This document shows, piece after piece, positions 53,297 through 62,369 of a stretch of DNA of 64,000 nt. The stretch comes from Schaalia sp. HMT-172 (GTDB lineage: Bacteria > Actinomycetota > Actinomycetes > Actinomycetales > Actinomycetaceae), in contig NZ_CP130058.1 in NCBI RefSeq assembly GCF_030644365.1, forward strand, positions 1,178,001 to 1,242,000, read 5' to 3'. The notes under the pieces were generated by a model. The model worked only from the letters and a program-made list of their open reading frames with translations. It was not told the origin of the DNA and did not search any database. The position numbers and the translations under genes are program-made. Position 1 is the first letter of the stretch; each line of letters begins with the position of its first letter.

Positions 53297-55006
53297 ATGG
53301 TGAGTACTTCAATGCGCGCGGTGCGCGCGGAACATTCCATGACCAAGCACATTTTTGTGACGGGTGGTGTCGTTTCCTCCTTGGGCAAGGGCCTGACCGC
53401 CTCCAGCTTGGGCAGACTCCTTCGATCGCGGGGACTGCATGTGGTCATGCAGAAGCTCGATCCCTACATCAACGTCGATCCCGGCACGATGAACCCCTTC
53501 CAGCATGGCGAGGTGTTCGTGACGGAGGACGGCGCGGAGACTGATCTGGATATCGGCCACTACGAGCGCTTCCTCGACGTGAATCTGTCGGGCGCCGCTA
53601 ATGCGACGACCGGCCAGGTGTATTCCACGGTGATCGCCAAGGAGCGCCGCGGCGAATACCTGGGCGACACGGTTCAGGTCATCCCTCATATCACCGACGA
53701 GATTAAGAACGTCATGCGTCGCCAGGCTCAGCCCGATGAGAATGGTGACCGTCCGGACGTCATCATCACGGAAATCGGCGGCACTGTCGGCGACATCGAA
53801 TCCCAGCCGTTCTTGGAGGCGGCCCGTCAGGTGCGCCACGACCTCGGCCGCTCGAACGTTGCCTTCGTGCACGTGTCGCTTATTCCTTTCCTGCCCGCGG
53901 CGGGCGAGTTGAAGACAAAGCCGACGCAGCACTCCGTCAGCGCACTGCGATCGATTGGCATCGCACCTGACGCACTGGTGCTGCGCACCGATCGCGCGCT
54001 GCCTGAGGGCATTAAGTCGAAGGTGGCCCTCATGTGCGATGTCGACCCCGACGCGGTCATCGAGTGCGCCGACGTCGCCTCCATCTACAACGTGCCGCTG
54101 ACGCTGTATCGCGAGGGCCTCGACGCCTACCTGGTCCAGCGCCTCGGATTGTCCTTCCGCGACGTCGACTGGAAGGAATGGAAGGAGCTCCTGGAGCGCG
54201 TGCATTCTCCCAAGCGCCGCGTTGAGGTTGCCCTGGTCGGCAAGTACATCGACCTGCACGACGCGTATCTGTCGGTGTCTGAGGCGATCAAGCACGGCGG
54301 CTTCGCACACAACGCTCGCGTTGACATCCGCTGGGTCGCGTCGGACACGTGCGAGACGCCCGAAGGCGCTGCCCGCGAGCTCGCCGGCGTCGACGCGATC
54401 GTTGTCCCCGGAGGCTTCGGCATCCGTGGCATTGAGGGAAAGCTCGGCGCGCTGCGCTGGGCGCGTGAGCATCGTGTTCCGACGCTGGGGCTGTGCCTGG
54501 GCCTGCAGTGCATGGTGATTGAGGCCGCCCGTCATCTCGCTGGCATCGCCGGGGCGTCGTCGACCGAAATGGATCCGGACACGACCGAGCCCGTCATCCA
54601 TACGATGGCCGACCAACACGAGTTCGTCGACGGCAGCGGTGACATGGGCGGAACGATGCGACTCGGCGCATACCCCGCGGCTCTCGTCCCGAATTCGATT
54701 GTTGCCACCACCTATGGCGCGACGGAGGTCAGTGAGCGGCACCGCCACCGTTACGAGGTCAACAATGCCTACCGCGACCGCCTCGAACAGGTGGGTTTGA
54801 AGGTGTCCGGAACCTCTCCGGATGGCTCGCTCGTTGAGTTCGTCGAGCTTGATTCGGCGCTGCACCCCTATTATGTTGCAACACAGGCGCACCCGGAGTT
54901 CAAGAGCCGTCCGACGCGCCCGCACCCGCTGTTCGCGGGGCTGATCGCAGCCGCGTTGAAGCGTCACGTGGGACGTTACTCATCGCGCGTGGATGAGAAG
55001 GAATGA
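53297..55006 (+). CDS. pyrG: CTP synthase
   Basis: Aminates UTP to CTP with glutamine and ATP. The 569-residue product has the N-terminal synthase domain ([20 protein letters not shown] with its P-loop) and a class I glutamine amidotransferase domain. There the nucleophile Cys is in GLCLGLQCM and the His-Glu pair in [14 protein letters not shown] at 53297 with GGAG four bases upstream adds 14 residues before the usual MTKHIF start. ATG at 53339 is the conservative alternative. It is coupled to the NUDIX gene by an ATGA overlap. Confidence 0.96.
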   Translation: MVSTSMRAVRAEHSMTKHIFVTGGVVSSLGKGLTASSLGRLLRSRGLHVVMQKLDPYINVDPGTMNPFQHGEVFVTEDGAETDLDIGHYERFLDVNLSGAANATTGQVYSTVIAKERRGEYLGDTVQVIPHITDEIKNVMRRQAQPDENGDRPDVIITEIGGTVGDIESQPFLEAARQVRHDLGRSNVAFVHVSLIPFLPAAGELKTKPTQHSVSALRSIGIAPDALVLRTDRALPEGIKSKVALMCDVDPDAVIECADVASIYNVPLTLYREGLDAYLVQRLGLSFRDVDWKEWKELLERVHSPKRRVEVALVGKYIDLHDAYLSVSEAIKHGGFAHNARVDIRWVASDTCETPEGAARELAGVDAIVVPGGFGIRGIEGKLGALRWAREHRVPTLGLCLGLQCMVIEAARHLAGIAGASSTEMDPDTTEPVIHTMADQHEFVDGSGDMGGTMRLGAYPAALVPNSIVATTYGATEVSERHRHRYEVNNAYRDRLEQVGLKVSGTSPDGSLVEFVELDSALHPYYVATQAHPEFKSRPTRPHPLFAGLIAAALKRHVGRYSSRVDEKE

Positions 55007-55659
55007 GAGACGACATGCATTTTCTGTTGAGCGAGCAGGTCCGCGCGATCGCGGATCAGCCAAGCCCGCACACGGTTGCGTCGAGCGAGGTCGTGTGGAG
55101 CGGGCGGATCGTTGACATGGTGGAGGACCGTGTGGTGGTCGTCGAGGGCGAGGAACCTGTCGTGCGCCAGTACACGCGCCACCCCGGTGCCGTCGCCGTC
55201 GTCGTCATGCGCGGCGAGGAGGGGGCCGAGGAGATCCTGCTTGAGCGCCAGTACCGCCACCCCGTCAATGCGTCGCTGTGGGAGATTCCCGCGGGTCTGC
55301 TGGACATCCCGGGGGAGGATCCCCTTGTTGCCGCCGAGCGTGAGCTTGCCGAGGAGGCGGATTTGGCGGCCCGACGCTGGGACGTGCTCGTGGACTTCTT
55401 TACCTCGCCCGGTGGTTCGACGGAGCCCCTGCGCGTCTTCCTGGCCCGTGACCTCGAAGCGACCGGCACGTCTTTTGAGCGTGAGGACGAGGAAGCGACG
55501 ATGGAATACGCGTGGGTGGCGCTGTCCACGGCGCTCGAGTGGGTGCTGGCCGGGCGCCTGCACAACCCGTCGACGGTCATCGGCATCCTCTCGGCACACG
55601 CGGCACGAGGCCGTGGCTGGGAGGGGCTGAGGGAGCCAGGTGCTCCCTGGCTTCGCTGA
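55003..55659 (+). CDS. NUDIX hydrolase, probable ADP-ribose pyrophosphatase
   Basis: A 218-residue NUDIX hydrolase; relatives at this locus split ADP-ribose to AMP and ribose 5-phosphate. The NUDIX box is [20 protein letters not shown] followed by EADL. It keeps the catalytic RE-x2-EE residues but has Asp where the box usually has Gly. EIPAGLLD and the tail [17 protein letters not shown] suit the ADP-ribose subgroup. ATG overlaps the pyrG stop. In M. tuberculosis pyrG is also followed by such a gene (Rv1700), with xerD next, but xerD is absent here. Confidence 0.9.
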   Translation: MRDDMHFLLSEQVRAIADQPSPHTVASSEVVWSGRIVDMVEDRVVVVEGEEPVVRQYTRHPGAVAVVVMRGEEGAEEILLERQYRHPVNASLWEIPAGLLDIPGEDPLVAAERELAEEADLAARRWDVLVDFFTSPGGSTEPLRVFLARDLEATGTSFEREDEEATMEYAWVALSTALEWVLAGRLHNPSTVIGILSAHAARGRGWEGLREPGAPWLR

Positions 55660-55749
55660 TTGCCCGGTAATAGGCCGTAAGTCCCTCGACATGTGGGTCG
55701 TGTAACACTCCGACACGCTTTTCGCAACGCCTCTTTATCCAAATTAGCG

Positions 55750-55755
55750 TAGACT
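55750..55755 (+). promoter_or_regulatory. Probable -10 of the suf operon
   Basis: TAGACT about 60 bases before the sufR start. An upstream inverted repeat CGTGT-N9-ACACG (55699-55717) could be an operator, but it is far from the -10. Confidence 0.4.
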
Positions 55756-55814
55756 TCTTTCCAGAGAAAAGCACGGATTGGGGCGCGCGAGATGCGTGTC
55801 GGAGCGGAGGACAG

Positions 55815-56510
55815 GTGGCTGAAGAAGTAGACGCCACAACCCGTCAGCAGGTGCTCGATCTCATTGTCGAAAAAGGACCTGTGACGGCATCGGCGATTGC
55901 CAAGGTCCTGGGCTTGACGACGGCGGCCGTGCGTCGCCACATCACGCTCCTCCTCGACTCCAAGGAGATCGCCGAACACGAGCCGAGTGCCCCCTCCAAG
56001 CGGGGACGTGGACGCCCCGCCCGGCACTATGTGGCCACCGAGCGGGCGCACGTCCACCTTGCCGACGGGTATTCCGACCTTGCCACCAAGGCCCTGGGGT
56101 ACCTCGGACAAGTCGGCGGAGAAGAGGCCGTCGAATCCTTCGCGGCCGCGCGCTCGCGCGAGATCGAGCGTCGCTACGCGCCCATCGTGCGAGATGCGGG
56201 AACGGATCCCAGGGTCCGAGCCCAGGCGCTGGCCGACGCGCTCACGCAGGACGGATACGCCGCGACCGTCCGCGACATCGGGGGAGGCACGCTGGCTGTT
56301 CAGCTGTGCCAGGGACACTGCCCGATCCAGAACGTGGCGGGGGACTTCCCCCAGCTGTGCGACGCCGAGACAATTGCCTTCGGCAAGCTGCTCGACGTGC
56401 ACGTCCAGAGACTTTCCACGCTCGCAGGCGGGGGACACGTGTGTACCACCCACATACCGGTGGGCATGCCGATCATCCGCCCCGGCGCGAGGAACGTGCG
56501 ACGCAAGTAG
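55815..56510 (+). CDS. sufR: SufR-type Fe-S-sensing transcriptional regulator
   Basis: A 231-residue repressor of the suf operon that senses Fe-S status. The N-terminal winged helix (ATTRQQVLDLIVEKGPVTAS, then LTTAAVRRHITLLLDSKEI) is followed by a C-terminal cluster-binding domain. Its cysteines are in QLCQGHCPIQN, PQLCDAET and GHVCTTHIP. GTG at 55815 has GGAGG four bases upstream. It heads the operon, which fits autoregulated control by cluster loading, as in other actinobacteria. Confidence 0.9.
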   Translation: MAEEVDATTRQQVLDLIVEKGPVTASAIAKVLGLTTAAVRRHITLLLDSKEIAEHEPSAPSKRGRGRPARHYVATERAHVHLADGYSDLATKALGYLGQVGGEEAVESFAAARSREIERRYAPIVRDAGTDPRVRAQALADALTQDGYAATVRDIGGGTLAVQLCQGHCPIQNVAGDFPQLCDAETIAFGKLLDVHVQRLSTLAGGGHVCTTHIPVGMPIIRPGARNVRRK

Positions 56511-56542
56511 CACACGGTTAAGAACGAGAGGTTGACACAACT

Positions 56543-57988
56543 ATGACGCAGGCACCCGCCTCGGGCGCTGACGACCGTCGTATGACCGATGACGAGATCA
56601 TCGAGTCCATCGGCGGTTACGAATACGGTTGGCACGATTCCGACGACTATTCGAAGGACGTCCCCACCGGAATTAATGAAGAGATCGTCCGTTTTATCTC
56701 GGATGTTAAAGACGAACCGCAGTGGATGAGGGAACGTCGCCTGAAGGCCCTGGAGCTGTTCGAGCGCAAGCCCATGCCGGCCTGGGGTCCCGACCTGTCC
56801 CACGTGGACTTCGACGCCTTTAAGTACTATGTGCGTCCCACGGACCGTCAGGTCAACGACTGGGAGGACCTCCCTGAGGAAATCCGCGACACCTACGATC
56901 GTCTCGGTATTCCGGAGGCGGAGAAGGCCCGCCTGGTCTCCGGCGTCGCCGCCCAGTATGAGTCCGAGGTCGTCTACCAGCAGATCCAGGAAGACCTGGA
57001 GCGCCAGGGCGTCATCTTCACCGACACCGACACGGGCCTGCGCGAGTACCCCGAGATCTTCGAGGAGTACTTCGGCAAGTGCGTGCCCGCCGGCGACAAC
57101 AAGTTTTCGGCTCTGAACACGGCCGCGTGGTCGGGTGGCTCCTTCGTGTACGTCCCCAAGGGCGTGCACGTGACGATCCCGCTGCAGGCATACTTCCGTA
57201 TCAACACCTCCGCGATGGGCCAGTTCGAGCGAACGCTCATCATCGCCGACGAGGGCTCCTACGTGCACTACGTCGAGGGCTGCACCGCGCCGATCTACGA
57301 CGAGAACTCGCTGCACTCGGGCGTCATTGAGATCTTCGTGAAGAAGGATGCTCGCGTTCGCTACACGACGATCCAGAACTGGTCGACGAACGTCCTGAAC
57401 CTGGTGACCCAGCGTGCCATCGTCGAAGAGGGTGGCACCATGGAGTGGGTCGACGGCAACATGGGTGCCGCAATCACCATGAAGTACCCCGCCTGCTTCC
57501 TGATGGGCGAGCACGCCCGCGGCGAGACGCTGTCCATCGGCTTTGCCGGCCCCGGCCAGCAGCAGGACACGGGCGCCAAGATGGTGCACATGGCGCCCCA
57601 CACCTCGTCCTCCATCGTGTCGAAGTCCGTCTCGCGCGGCGGCGGCCGCACGTCCTACCGCGGCCTCGTCCAGGTCAACGCGCGCGCCCGCCACTCCAAG
57701 TCGAACGTGCTGTGCGACGCCCTGCTCGTCGACAAGATCTCGCGCACCGACACGTACCCCTACGTGGACGTGCGCACGGACGACGTCGAGATGGGCCACG
57801 AGGCCACCGTGACCAAGGTGAGCGCCGATCAGCTCTTCTACCTCATGAGCCGCGGCCTGGACGAGAACGAGGCCATGGCCACGATCGTGCGCGGCTTCGT
57901 CGAGCCGATCGCCAAGGAGCTGCCCATGGAATACGCCCTCGAGCTCAACCGCCTCATTGAACTGCAGATGGAAGGATCCGTCGGCTGA
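56543..57988 (+). CDS. sufB: Fe-S assembly scaffold SufB
   Basis: A core subunit of the SufBC2D complex that builds Fe-S clusters. The 481-residue product has TAAWSGGSFVYVPKGVHVTI, YVEGCTAPIYDENSLHSGVI with a conserved Cys, and SVSRGGGRTSYRGLVQV. It ends LPMEYALELNRLIELQMEGS. The ATG follows GAGGTTGACACAACT, a rather distant ribosome site. sufD starts with a one-base overlap. The length is normal. Confidence 0.96.
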   Translation: MTQAPASGADDRRMTDDEIIESIGGYEYGWHDSDDYSKDVPTGINEEIVRFISDVKDEPQWMRERRLKALELFERKPMPAWGPDLSHVDFDAFKYYVRPTDRQVNDWEDLPEEIRDTYDRLGIPEAEKARLVSGVAAQYESEVVYQQIQEDLERQGVIFTDTDTGLREYPEIFEEYFGKCVPAGDNKFSALNTAAWSGGSFVYVPKGVHVTIPLQAYFRINTSAMGQFERTLIIADEGSYVHYVEGCTAPIYDENSLHSGVIEIFVKKDARVRYTTIQNWSTNVLNLVTQRAIVEEGGTMEWVDGNMGAAITMKYPACFLMGEHARGETLSIGFAGPGQQQDTGAKMVHMAPHTSSSIVSKSVSRGGGRTSYRGLVQVNARARHSKSNVLCDALLVDKISRTDTYPYVDVRTDDVEMGHEATVTKVSADQLFYLMSRGLDENEAMATIVRGFVEPIAKELPMEYALELNRLIELQMEGSVG

Positions 57989-59178
57989 TGACGACCCCCA
58001 ACACTATTGTCGACACCATGAACAAGGCCCACTCGCACGGGGCACACGCCGAGAAGGCGCACCCCTCGCGCGCGGACCGCCCGACCTCGTTCAACCTGGA
58101 CGACATCGCTGTGCCCCACGGACGTGAGGAAGACTGGCGTTTCACCCCGATGCGTCGCATCGAGCGCCTCTTCGAGCCCGCCAACTACGACGCGGGCGAC
58201 GCGGCCGTGGCCGTCGAGGCCCCCGCCCCCGTTTCTGTCGAGACCGTCGCGCGCGATGACAAGAGGCTGGGCACCGTCCTGGCTCCCGGCGACCGCACCG
58301 CGGTCGTGGCCTGGAACGGCTTCGAGCAGGCCACCGTCATCGAGATCCCGGCCGAGGCCGAGCTTGACGCCCCGGTGCGCATCAACGTCGCAGACGTCGA
58401 GGGCACCCGTGCCCAGCACATCGTCATCCGCGCGGCCGCCTTCTCCAAGGCCACCGTGATCCTCTCGCACACCGGCTCCGCCCAAGCCGCCCTCAACCAG
58501 ACCGTCGAGGTCGAGACCGGCGACAGCGCCGACCTGACCGTCGTGTCGCTGCAGGAATGGGACGACACCGTCCTGCACGCCTCGAACCAGCGCCTGGCCC
58601 TGGGCCGCGACTCCAAGCTCACGCACATCGTCGTCACCTTCGGCGGCGACCTTGTGCGCCTGTGCGCGGACACCGACTTCCGTGGCCCCGGCGCCGAGCT
58701 GACCATGCTGGGTATCTACTTCGTGGACGGCGGCCAGCACCTCGAGCACCGCGTCTTCGTGGACCACTCCCAGCCCAAGTGCTTCTCGCGCGTCACCTAC
58801 AAGGGTGCCCTGCAGGGCAAGGACGCGCACTCGGTGTGGATCGGCGACTGCCTGATCCGCGAGGCCGCCGACGGGACGGACACCTACGAGCTGAACCGCA
58901 ACCTGGTGCTCACCGAGGGCGCCAAGGCCGACTCGGTTCCCAACCTCGAGATTGAAAACGGCGAGATCGAGGGCGCCGGACACGCCTCCGCGACCGGTCG
59001 CTTCGACGACGAGCAGCTCTTCTACCTGATGAGCCGCGGCGTCCCCGAGGCCGAGGCCCGCCGCCTCGTCGTGCGCGGCTTCTTTGCCGAACTCATCAAT
59101 CAGATTGGCGTCCCCGAGGTGGTCGATCATCTCATGGCAACCGTCGAGGCCGAGCTGGCCAAGTCCCGTAACAACTGA
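57988..59178 (+). CDS. sufD: Fe-S assembly protein SufD
   Basis: A partner of SufB in the SufBC2D complex; its dimer interface with SufB is where the nascent cluster forms. The 396-residue product has the beta-helix core TDFRGPGAELTMLGIYFVDG and the tail DEQLFYLMSRGVPEAEARRL. The N-terminal part (VPHGREEDWRFTPMRRIERL) is the helical domain. The ATG overlaps the sufB stop (TGATG). sufC follows after 16 bases. Confidence 0.95.
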   Translation: MTTPNTIVDTMNKAHSHGAHAEKAHPSRADRPTSFNLDDIAVPHGREEDWRFTPMRRIERLFEPANYDAGDAAVAVEAPAPVSVETVARDDKRLGTVLAPGDRTAVVAWNGFEQATVIEIPAEAELDAPVRINVADVEGTRAQHIVIRAAAFSKATVILSHTGSAQAALNQTVEVETGDSADLTVVSLQEWDDTVLHASNQRLALGRDSKLTHIVVTFGGDLVRLCADTDFRGPGAELTMLGIYFVDGGQHLEHRVFVDHSQPKCFSRVTYKGALQGKDAHSVWIGDCLIREAADGTDTYELNRNLVLTEGAKADSVPNLEIENGEIEGAGHASATGRFDDEQLFYLMSRGVPEAEARRLVVRGFFAELINQIGVPEVVDHLMATVEAELAKSRNN

Positions 59179-59194
59179 GCTGTAAGGAATACAC

Positions 59195-59947
59195 ATGTCG
59201 ACTCTTCGCATTAAGGATCTGCACGTCTCCGTCGAGACCTCCGAGGGCCCCAAGGAGATCCTCAAGGGCGTCAACCTCACGATCAACTCCGGCGAAATCC
59301 ATGCCATCATGGGCCCCAACGGCTCCGGTAAGTCCACCATGGCCTACGCGCTGGCCGGTCACCCCGACTACGAGATCACCTCGGGCGAGGCCTGGCTCGA
59401 TGATCAGCTCATCACCGAGATGAGCGTCGACGAGCGCGCCAAGGCGGGCCTGTTCCTGGCCATGCAGTACCCCGTCGAGGTCGCGGGCGTGTCCGTGTCG
59501 AACTTCCTGCGCACCGCTAAGACCGCCATTGACGGTCAGGCTCCCGCCCTGCGTTCGTGGGTCAAGGACATGAAGACCTCTATGGAGAACCTGCGCATGG
59601 ACCCCGACTTCGCCGAGCGTGACGTCAACGTCGGCTTCTCCGGCGGTGAGAAGAAGCGCCTCGAGATCCTCCAGATGGAGCTCCTCAAGCCCTCGTTCGC
59701 CGTCCTCGACGAGACCGACTCCGGCCTCGACGTCGACGCGCTGCGCATCGTCTCCGAGGGCGTCAACCGCGTCCACGGCGAGACAGGCTGCGGCGTCATG
59801 CTCATCACGCACTACACCCGCATCCTGCGCTACATCAAGCCGAGTCACGTTCACGTGTTCGTTGACGGTCACGTCGCCGCCCAGGGTGGCCCCGAGCTGG
59901 CCGACGAGCTTGAGGAAAACGGCTACGACAAGTACCTGGGACTCTGA
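59195..59947 (+). CDS. sufC: Fe-S assembly ATPase SufC
   Basis: The ABC-type ATPase of the SufBC2D complex. The 250-residue product has Walker A IMGPNGSGKSTMAYALAG near residue 36, the signature FSGGEKKRLEILQME, Walker B FAVLDETDSGLDVDALRI, and the switch His in LITHYTRIL. TAAGGA lies before the ATG. sufS follows six bases after the stop. Confidence 0.97.
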   Translation: MSTLRIKDLHVSVETSEGPKEILKGVNLTINSGEIHAIMGPNGSGKSTMAYALAGHPDYEITSGEAWLDDQLITEMSVDERAKAGLFLAMQYPVEVAGVSVSNFLRTAKTAIDGQAPALRSWVKDMKTSMENLRMDPDFAERDVNVGFSGGEKKRLEILQMELLKPSFAVLDETDSGLDVDALRIVSEGVNRVHGETGCGVMLITHYTRILRYIKPSHVHVFVDGHVAAQGGPELADELEENGYDKYLGL

Positions 59948-59952
59948 TACCT

Positions 59953-61230
59953 GTGCCCACGGATTTCACTGCCGCCGAGCTCGACGCGATCCGATCGGAC
60001 TTCCCGATCCTGGGCCGCGTCGGGCGCGGCGGCGCGCCCATTGCGTACCTCGACGCGTCAGCGACCTCGCAAAAGCCCGAGGCCGTCATCGACGCCGAGG
60101 CTACCTTCTACCGACGCTCCAACGGTGCGGTCCACAGGGGTACGCACCTGCTGGGTGACGAGGCGACCGACGCCTTCGAGAGCGCGAGGGGCACCCTGGC
60201 CTCGTTCGTGGGCGCGCGCCCGGACGAGATCGTGTGGACGAAGAACGCCACCGAGGCCATCAACCTGGTCGCCCTGTCGATGGGCAACGCATCCCAGGGC
60301 ATGGGCGGGGCACTGGCCGCGCCCATGCGCGTGGGGCCCGGCGACCGCATCGTGTGCACACGGGCCGAGCACCACGCGAACATCGTTCCGTGGCAGCAGC
60401 TGTGCGAGCGCACGGGGGCCGAGCTCGCCTGGCTCGACCTGACCCCGGACGGGCGCATCGACCTCGATACCCTCTCGGTCATCACCCCGAACACGAGGCT
60501 CGTCGCTGTCACGCACGTCTCCAACGTGACGGGTGCCGTCTCACCGGTCGCCGCGATCACCGCTGCTGCACGCGCGGTGGGGGCGCTCATCCTGCTGGAC
60601 ACCTGCCAGTCGAGCGCTCACATGCCCCTCGACCTGTCCGCCCTTGACGTGGACTTCGCGGTGTTCTCCTCCCACAAGATGCTCGGTCCGACAGGCGCGG
60701 GCGCCCTGTGGGGTCGGCGTTCGCTGCTTGAGGCGATGCCCCCCGTCCTGACCGGCGGCTCCATGATCGAGTGGGTGACCATGGAGGGGTCCACCTTCAT
60801 GGCGCCACCCGAACGCTTCGAGGCAGGCTCTCAGCCCGTCGCGCAGATCGCCGCATGGTCCGAGGCGCTGCGCTACATGTCGGCTCTCGACATGACCCGC
60901 GTCGAGGCCCACGAGCACACGCTCACGCGCCTTATGCTGGAGGGTATCTCCTCGATCGAGGGCATCACGGTCCTGGGACCCAACACGGACGTCGACCGCA
61001 TCGGCGTCGTGGCTTTCGCCGTTGACGGCGTGCACCCCCACGACGTCGGTCAGTTCATGGACTCGGTGGACGTCGCCGTGCGCGTCGGGCACCATTGCGC
61101 CATCCCGTTGCACACCTTCTTCCAGGTGCGTTCGTCGGCGCGAGCCTCGGTGGCGCCCACGACCACGCCGGAAGAGATCGAGCGTCTAGTGGATGGCCTG
61201 TCGAAGGTGCGAGCCTTCTTCGGCCGGTAG
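59953..61230 (+). CDS. sufS: Cysteine desulfurase SufS
   Basis: A PLP enzyme that takes sulfur from cysteine and passes it to SufU. The 425-residue product has YLDASATSQKPEAVIDA at the N terminus, AEHHANIVPWQ, the PLP lysine in FSSHKMLGPTG near residue 241, and the persulfide cysteine in RVGHHCAIPLHTFF near residue 382. GTG at 59953 is the only suitable start near the sufC stop. Group II (SufS-like) membership follows from the RxGHHC motif. Confidence 0.95.
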   Translation: MPTDFTAAELDAIRSDFPILGRVGRGGAPIAYLDASATSQKPEAVIDAEATFYRRSNGAVHRGTHLLGDEATDAFESARGTLASFVGARPDEIVWTKNATEAINLVALSMGNASQGMGGALAAPMRVGPGDRIVCTRAEHHANIVPWQQLCERTGAELAWLDLTPDGRIDLDTLSVITPNTRLVAVTHVSNVTGAVSPVAAITAAARAVGALILLDTCQSSAHMPLDLSALDVDFAVFSSHKMLGPTGAGALWGRRSLLEAMPPVLTGGSMIEWVTMEGSTFMAPPERFEAGSQPVAQIAAWSEALRYMSALDMTRVEAHEHTLTRLMLEGISSIEGITVLGPNTDVDRIGVVAFAVDGVHPHDVGQFMDSVDVAVRVGHHCAIPLHTFFQVRSSARASVAPTTTPEEIERLVDGLSKVRAFFGR

Positions 61231-61269
61231 AATCGTTCACAGCCCTCGAAGCAGTTTGGAAAGGTAGCT

Positions 61270-61746
61270 ATGGGTAGTCTCGACCAGTTGTATCAGCAGG
61301 TGATCTTGGATCATGCGCGCGAAAAGCACGGCGAGGGCGATCCTGCGGGGATGGACGCAACCTCCCACCAGGTGAACCCGACCTGCGGCGACGAGGTGAC
61401 CCTCGGAGTCACGATGGATGGGCAGACACTCGCTTCCGTACAGTGGGACGGCGACGGCTGCTCGATCTCGCGCGCGTCCCTGTCCATGATGACGGACCTG
61501 ACCCAGGGCAAGAGCACCGAGGAGATCGGCCGCCTGTACCGGGACATGGAAGTCATGATGCACTCGCGCAACCTGGGCGTCGACGACGAGATCCTCGACG
61601 AGCTCGGTGATGCGGCCGCCCTGGAGTCCACGTCCCAGTTCGCCAACCGCGTCAAGTGCGCGCTGCTGGGCTGGTACGCCCTGCGCGACGCGATGGCCAA
61701 GTCCGGTATCGACATTTCCAATGCGGGCGAGCCCGCCGAGCAGTAA
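61270..61746 (+). CDS. sufU: Zinc-dependent sulfurtransferase SufU
   Basis: Accepts persulfide sulfur from SufS and hands it to SufB in SUF systems of Gram-positive bacteria. The 158-residue product has the three conserved cysteines in NPTCGDEVTL, DGDGCSISRA and ANRVKCALLGW, with the Asp of CGDE as the fourth zinc ligand. GGAAAGGTAG precedes the ATG. It has the insert between the second and third Cys that marks SufU against IscU. Confidence 0.95.
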   Translation: MGSLDQLYQQVILDHAREKHGEGDPAGMDATSHQVNPTCGDEVTLGVTMDGQTLASVQWDGDGCSISRASLSMMTDLTQGKSTEEIGRLYRDMEVMMHSRNLGVDDEILDELGDAAALESTSQFANRVKCALLGWYALRDAMAKSGIDISNAGEPAEQ

Positions 61747-61756
61747 AGGATCCGCA

Positions 61757-62191
61757 ATGAGTAACCCGATGGCTCAGTCCGAGCCCGTCGAGCAGCGCTT
61801 CGGTGCGCCGGCCTCGAACGAGGCCGAGCAGGCGCCTACCCCCACCCGCCAGATCGACGGAACAGACGTCGTCGAGCAGGGGAGCCTGGCCGCCGACAAC
61901 GTGCTGGAGGCCCTCAAGGATGTCATCGACCCCGAGCTGGGCATCAACATCGTTGACCTTGGTCTCGTGTATGGCGTCGTCATCGGCCCCGAGAATCAGG
62001 TGCGCCTCGACATGACGCTGACGTCGGCCGCCTGCCCGCTGACCGACGTGATCGAGCGTCAGGCCCAGACGATCCTGTCGGGCGTGACCGACGAGGTGCA
62101 GATCAACTGGGTGTGGATGCCGCCGTGGGGCCCCGACCGCATCACGCCGGACGGGCGCGAGCAACTGCGCGCGATCGGCTTCAACGTCTGA
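61757..62191 (+). CDS. sufT: DUF59 (MIP18) family Fe-S maturation factor
   Basis: A 144-residue SufT-like protein that helps deliver or mature Fe-S clusters. The DUF59 core is ALKDVIDPELGINIVDLGLV, then MTLTSAACPLTDVIERQ with the conserved Cys, and WVWMPPWGPDRITPDGRE. About 45 N-terminal residues are variable and acidic. It is the last gene of the operon, 10 bases after sufU, followed by a hairpin. Confidence 0.9.
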   Translation: MSNPMAQSEPVEQRFGAPASNEAEQAPTPTRQIDGTDVVEQGSLAADNVLEALKDVIDPELGINIVDLGLVYGVVIGPENQVRLDMTLTSAACPLTDVIERQAQTILSGVTDEVQINWVWMPPWGPDRITPDGREQLRAIGFNV

Positions 62192-62209
62192 GCTCCCCGA
62201 GTTCACAGC

Positions 62210-62239
62210 TGTCCCCGGAACTTCACGGTTCCGGGGACA
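62210..62239 (+). terminator. Terminator of the suf operon
   Basis: Perfect 12-bp stem TGTCCCCGGAAC/GTTCCGGGGACA with a 6-base loop. Confidence 0.75.
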
Positions 62240-62369
62240 CTCGTATGCGGCGCGCTGTCACTGTCGCCGCCTCCCGGCGCTCCTGTGCGAGCAGCACCGG
62301 TGTCGCTCGTGCCCTTCGTCATGCTGTTCCGGTAACCTAGTGTGAGTCACGGCATGAAGGAGAGGAACA

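Noticed and set aside
55629-55650. 7-bp inverted repeat AGCCAGG/CCTGGCT at the end of the NUDIX gene
   Set aside because: It is short, lies within the coding end and has no T-run, so it is too weak to call a terminator.
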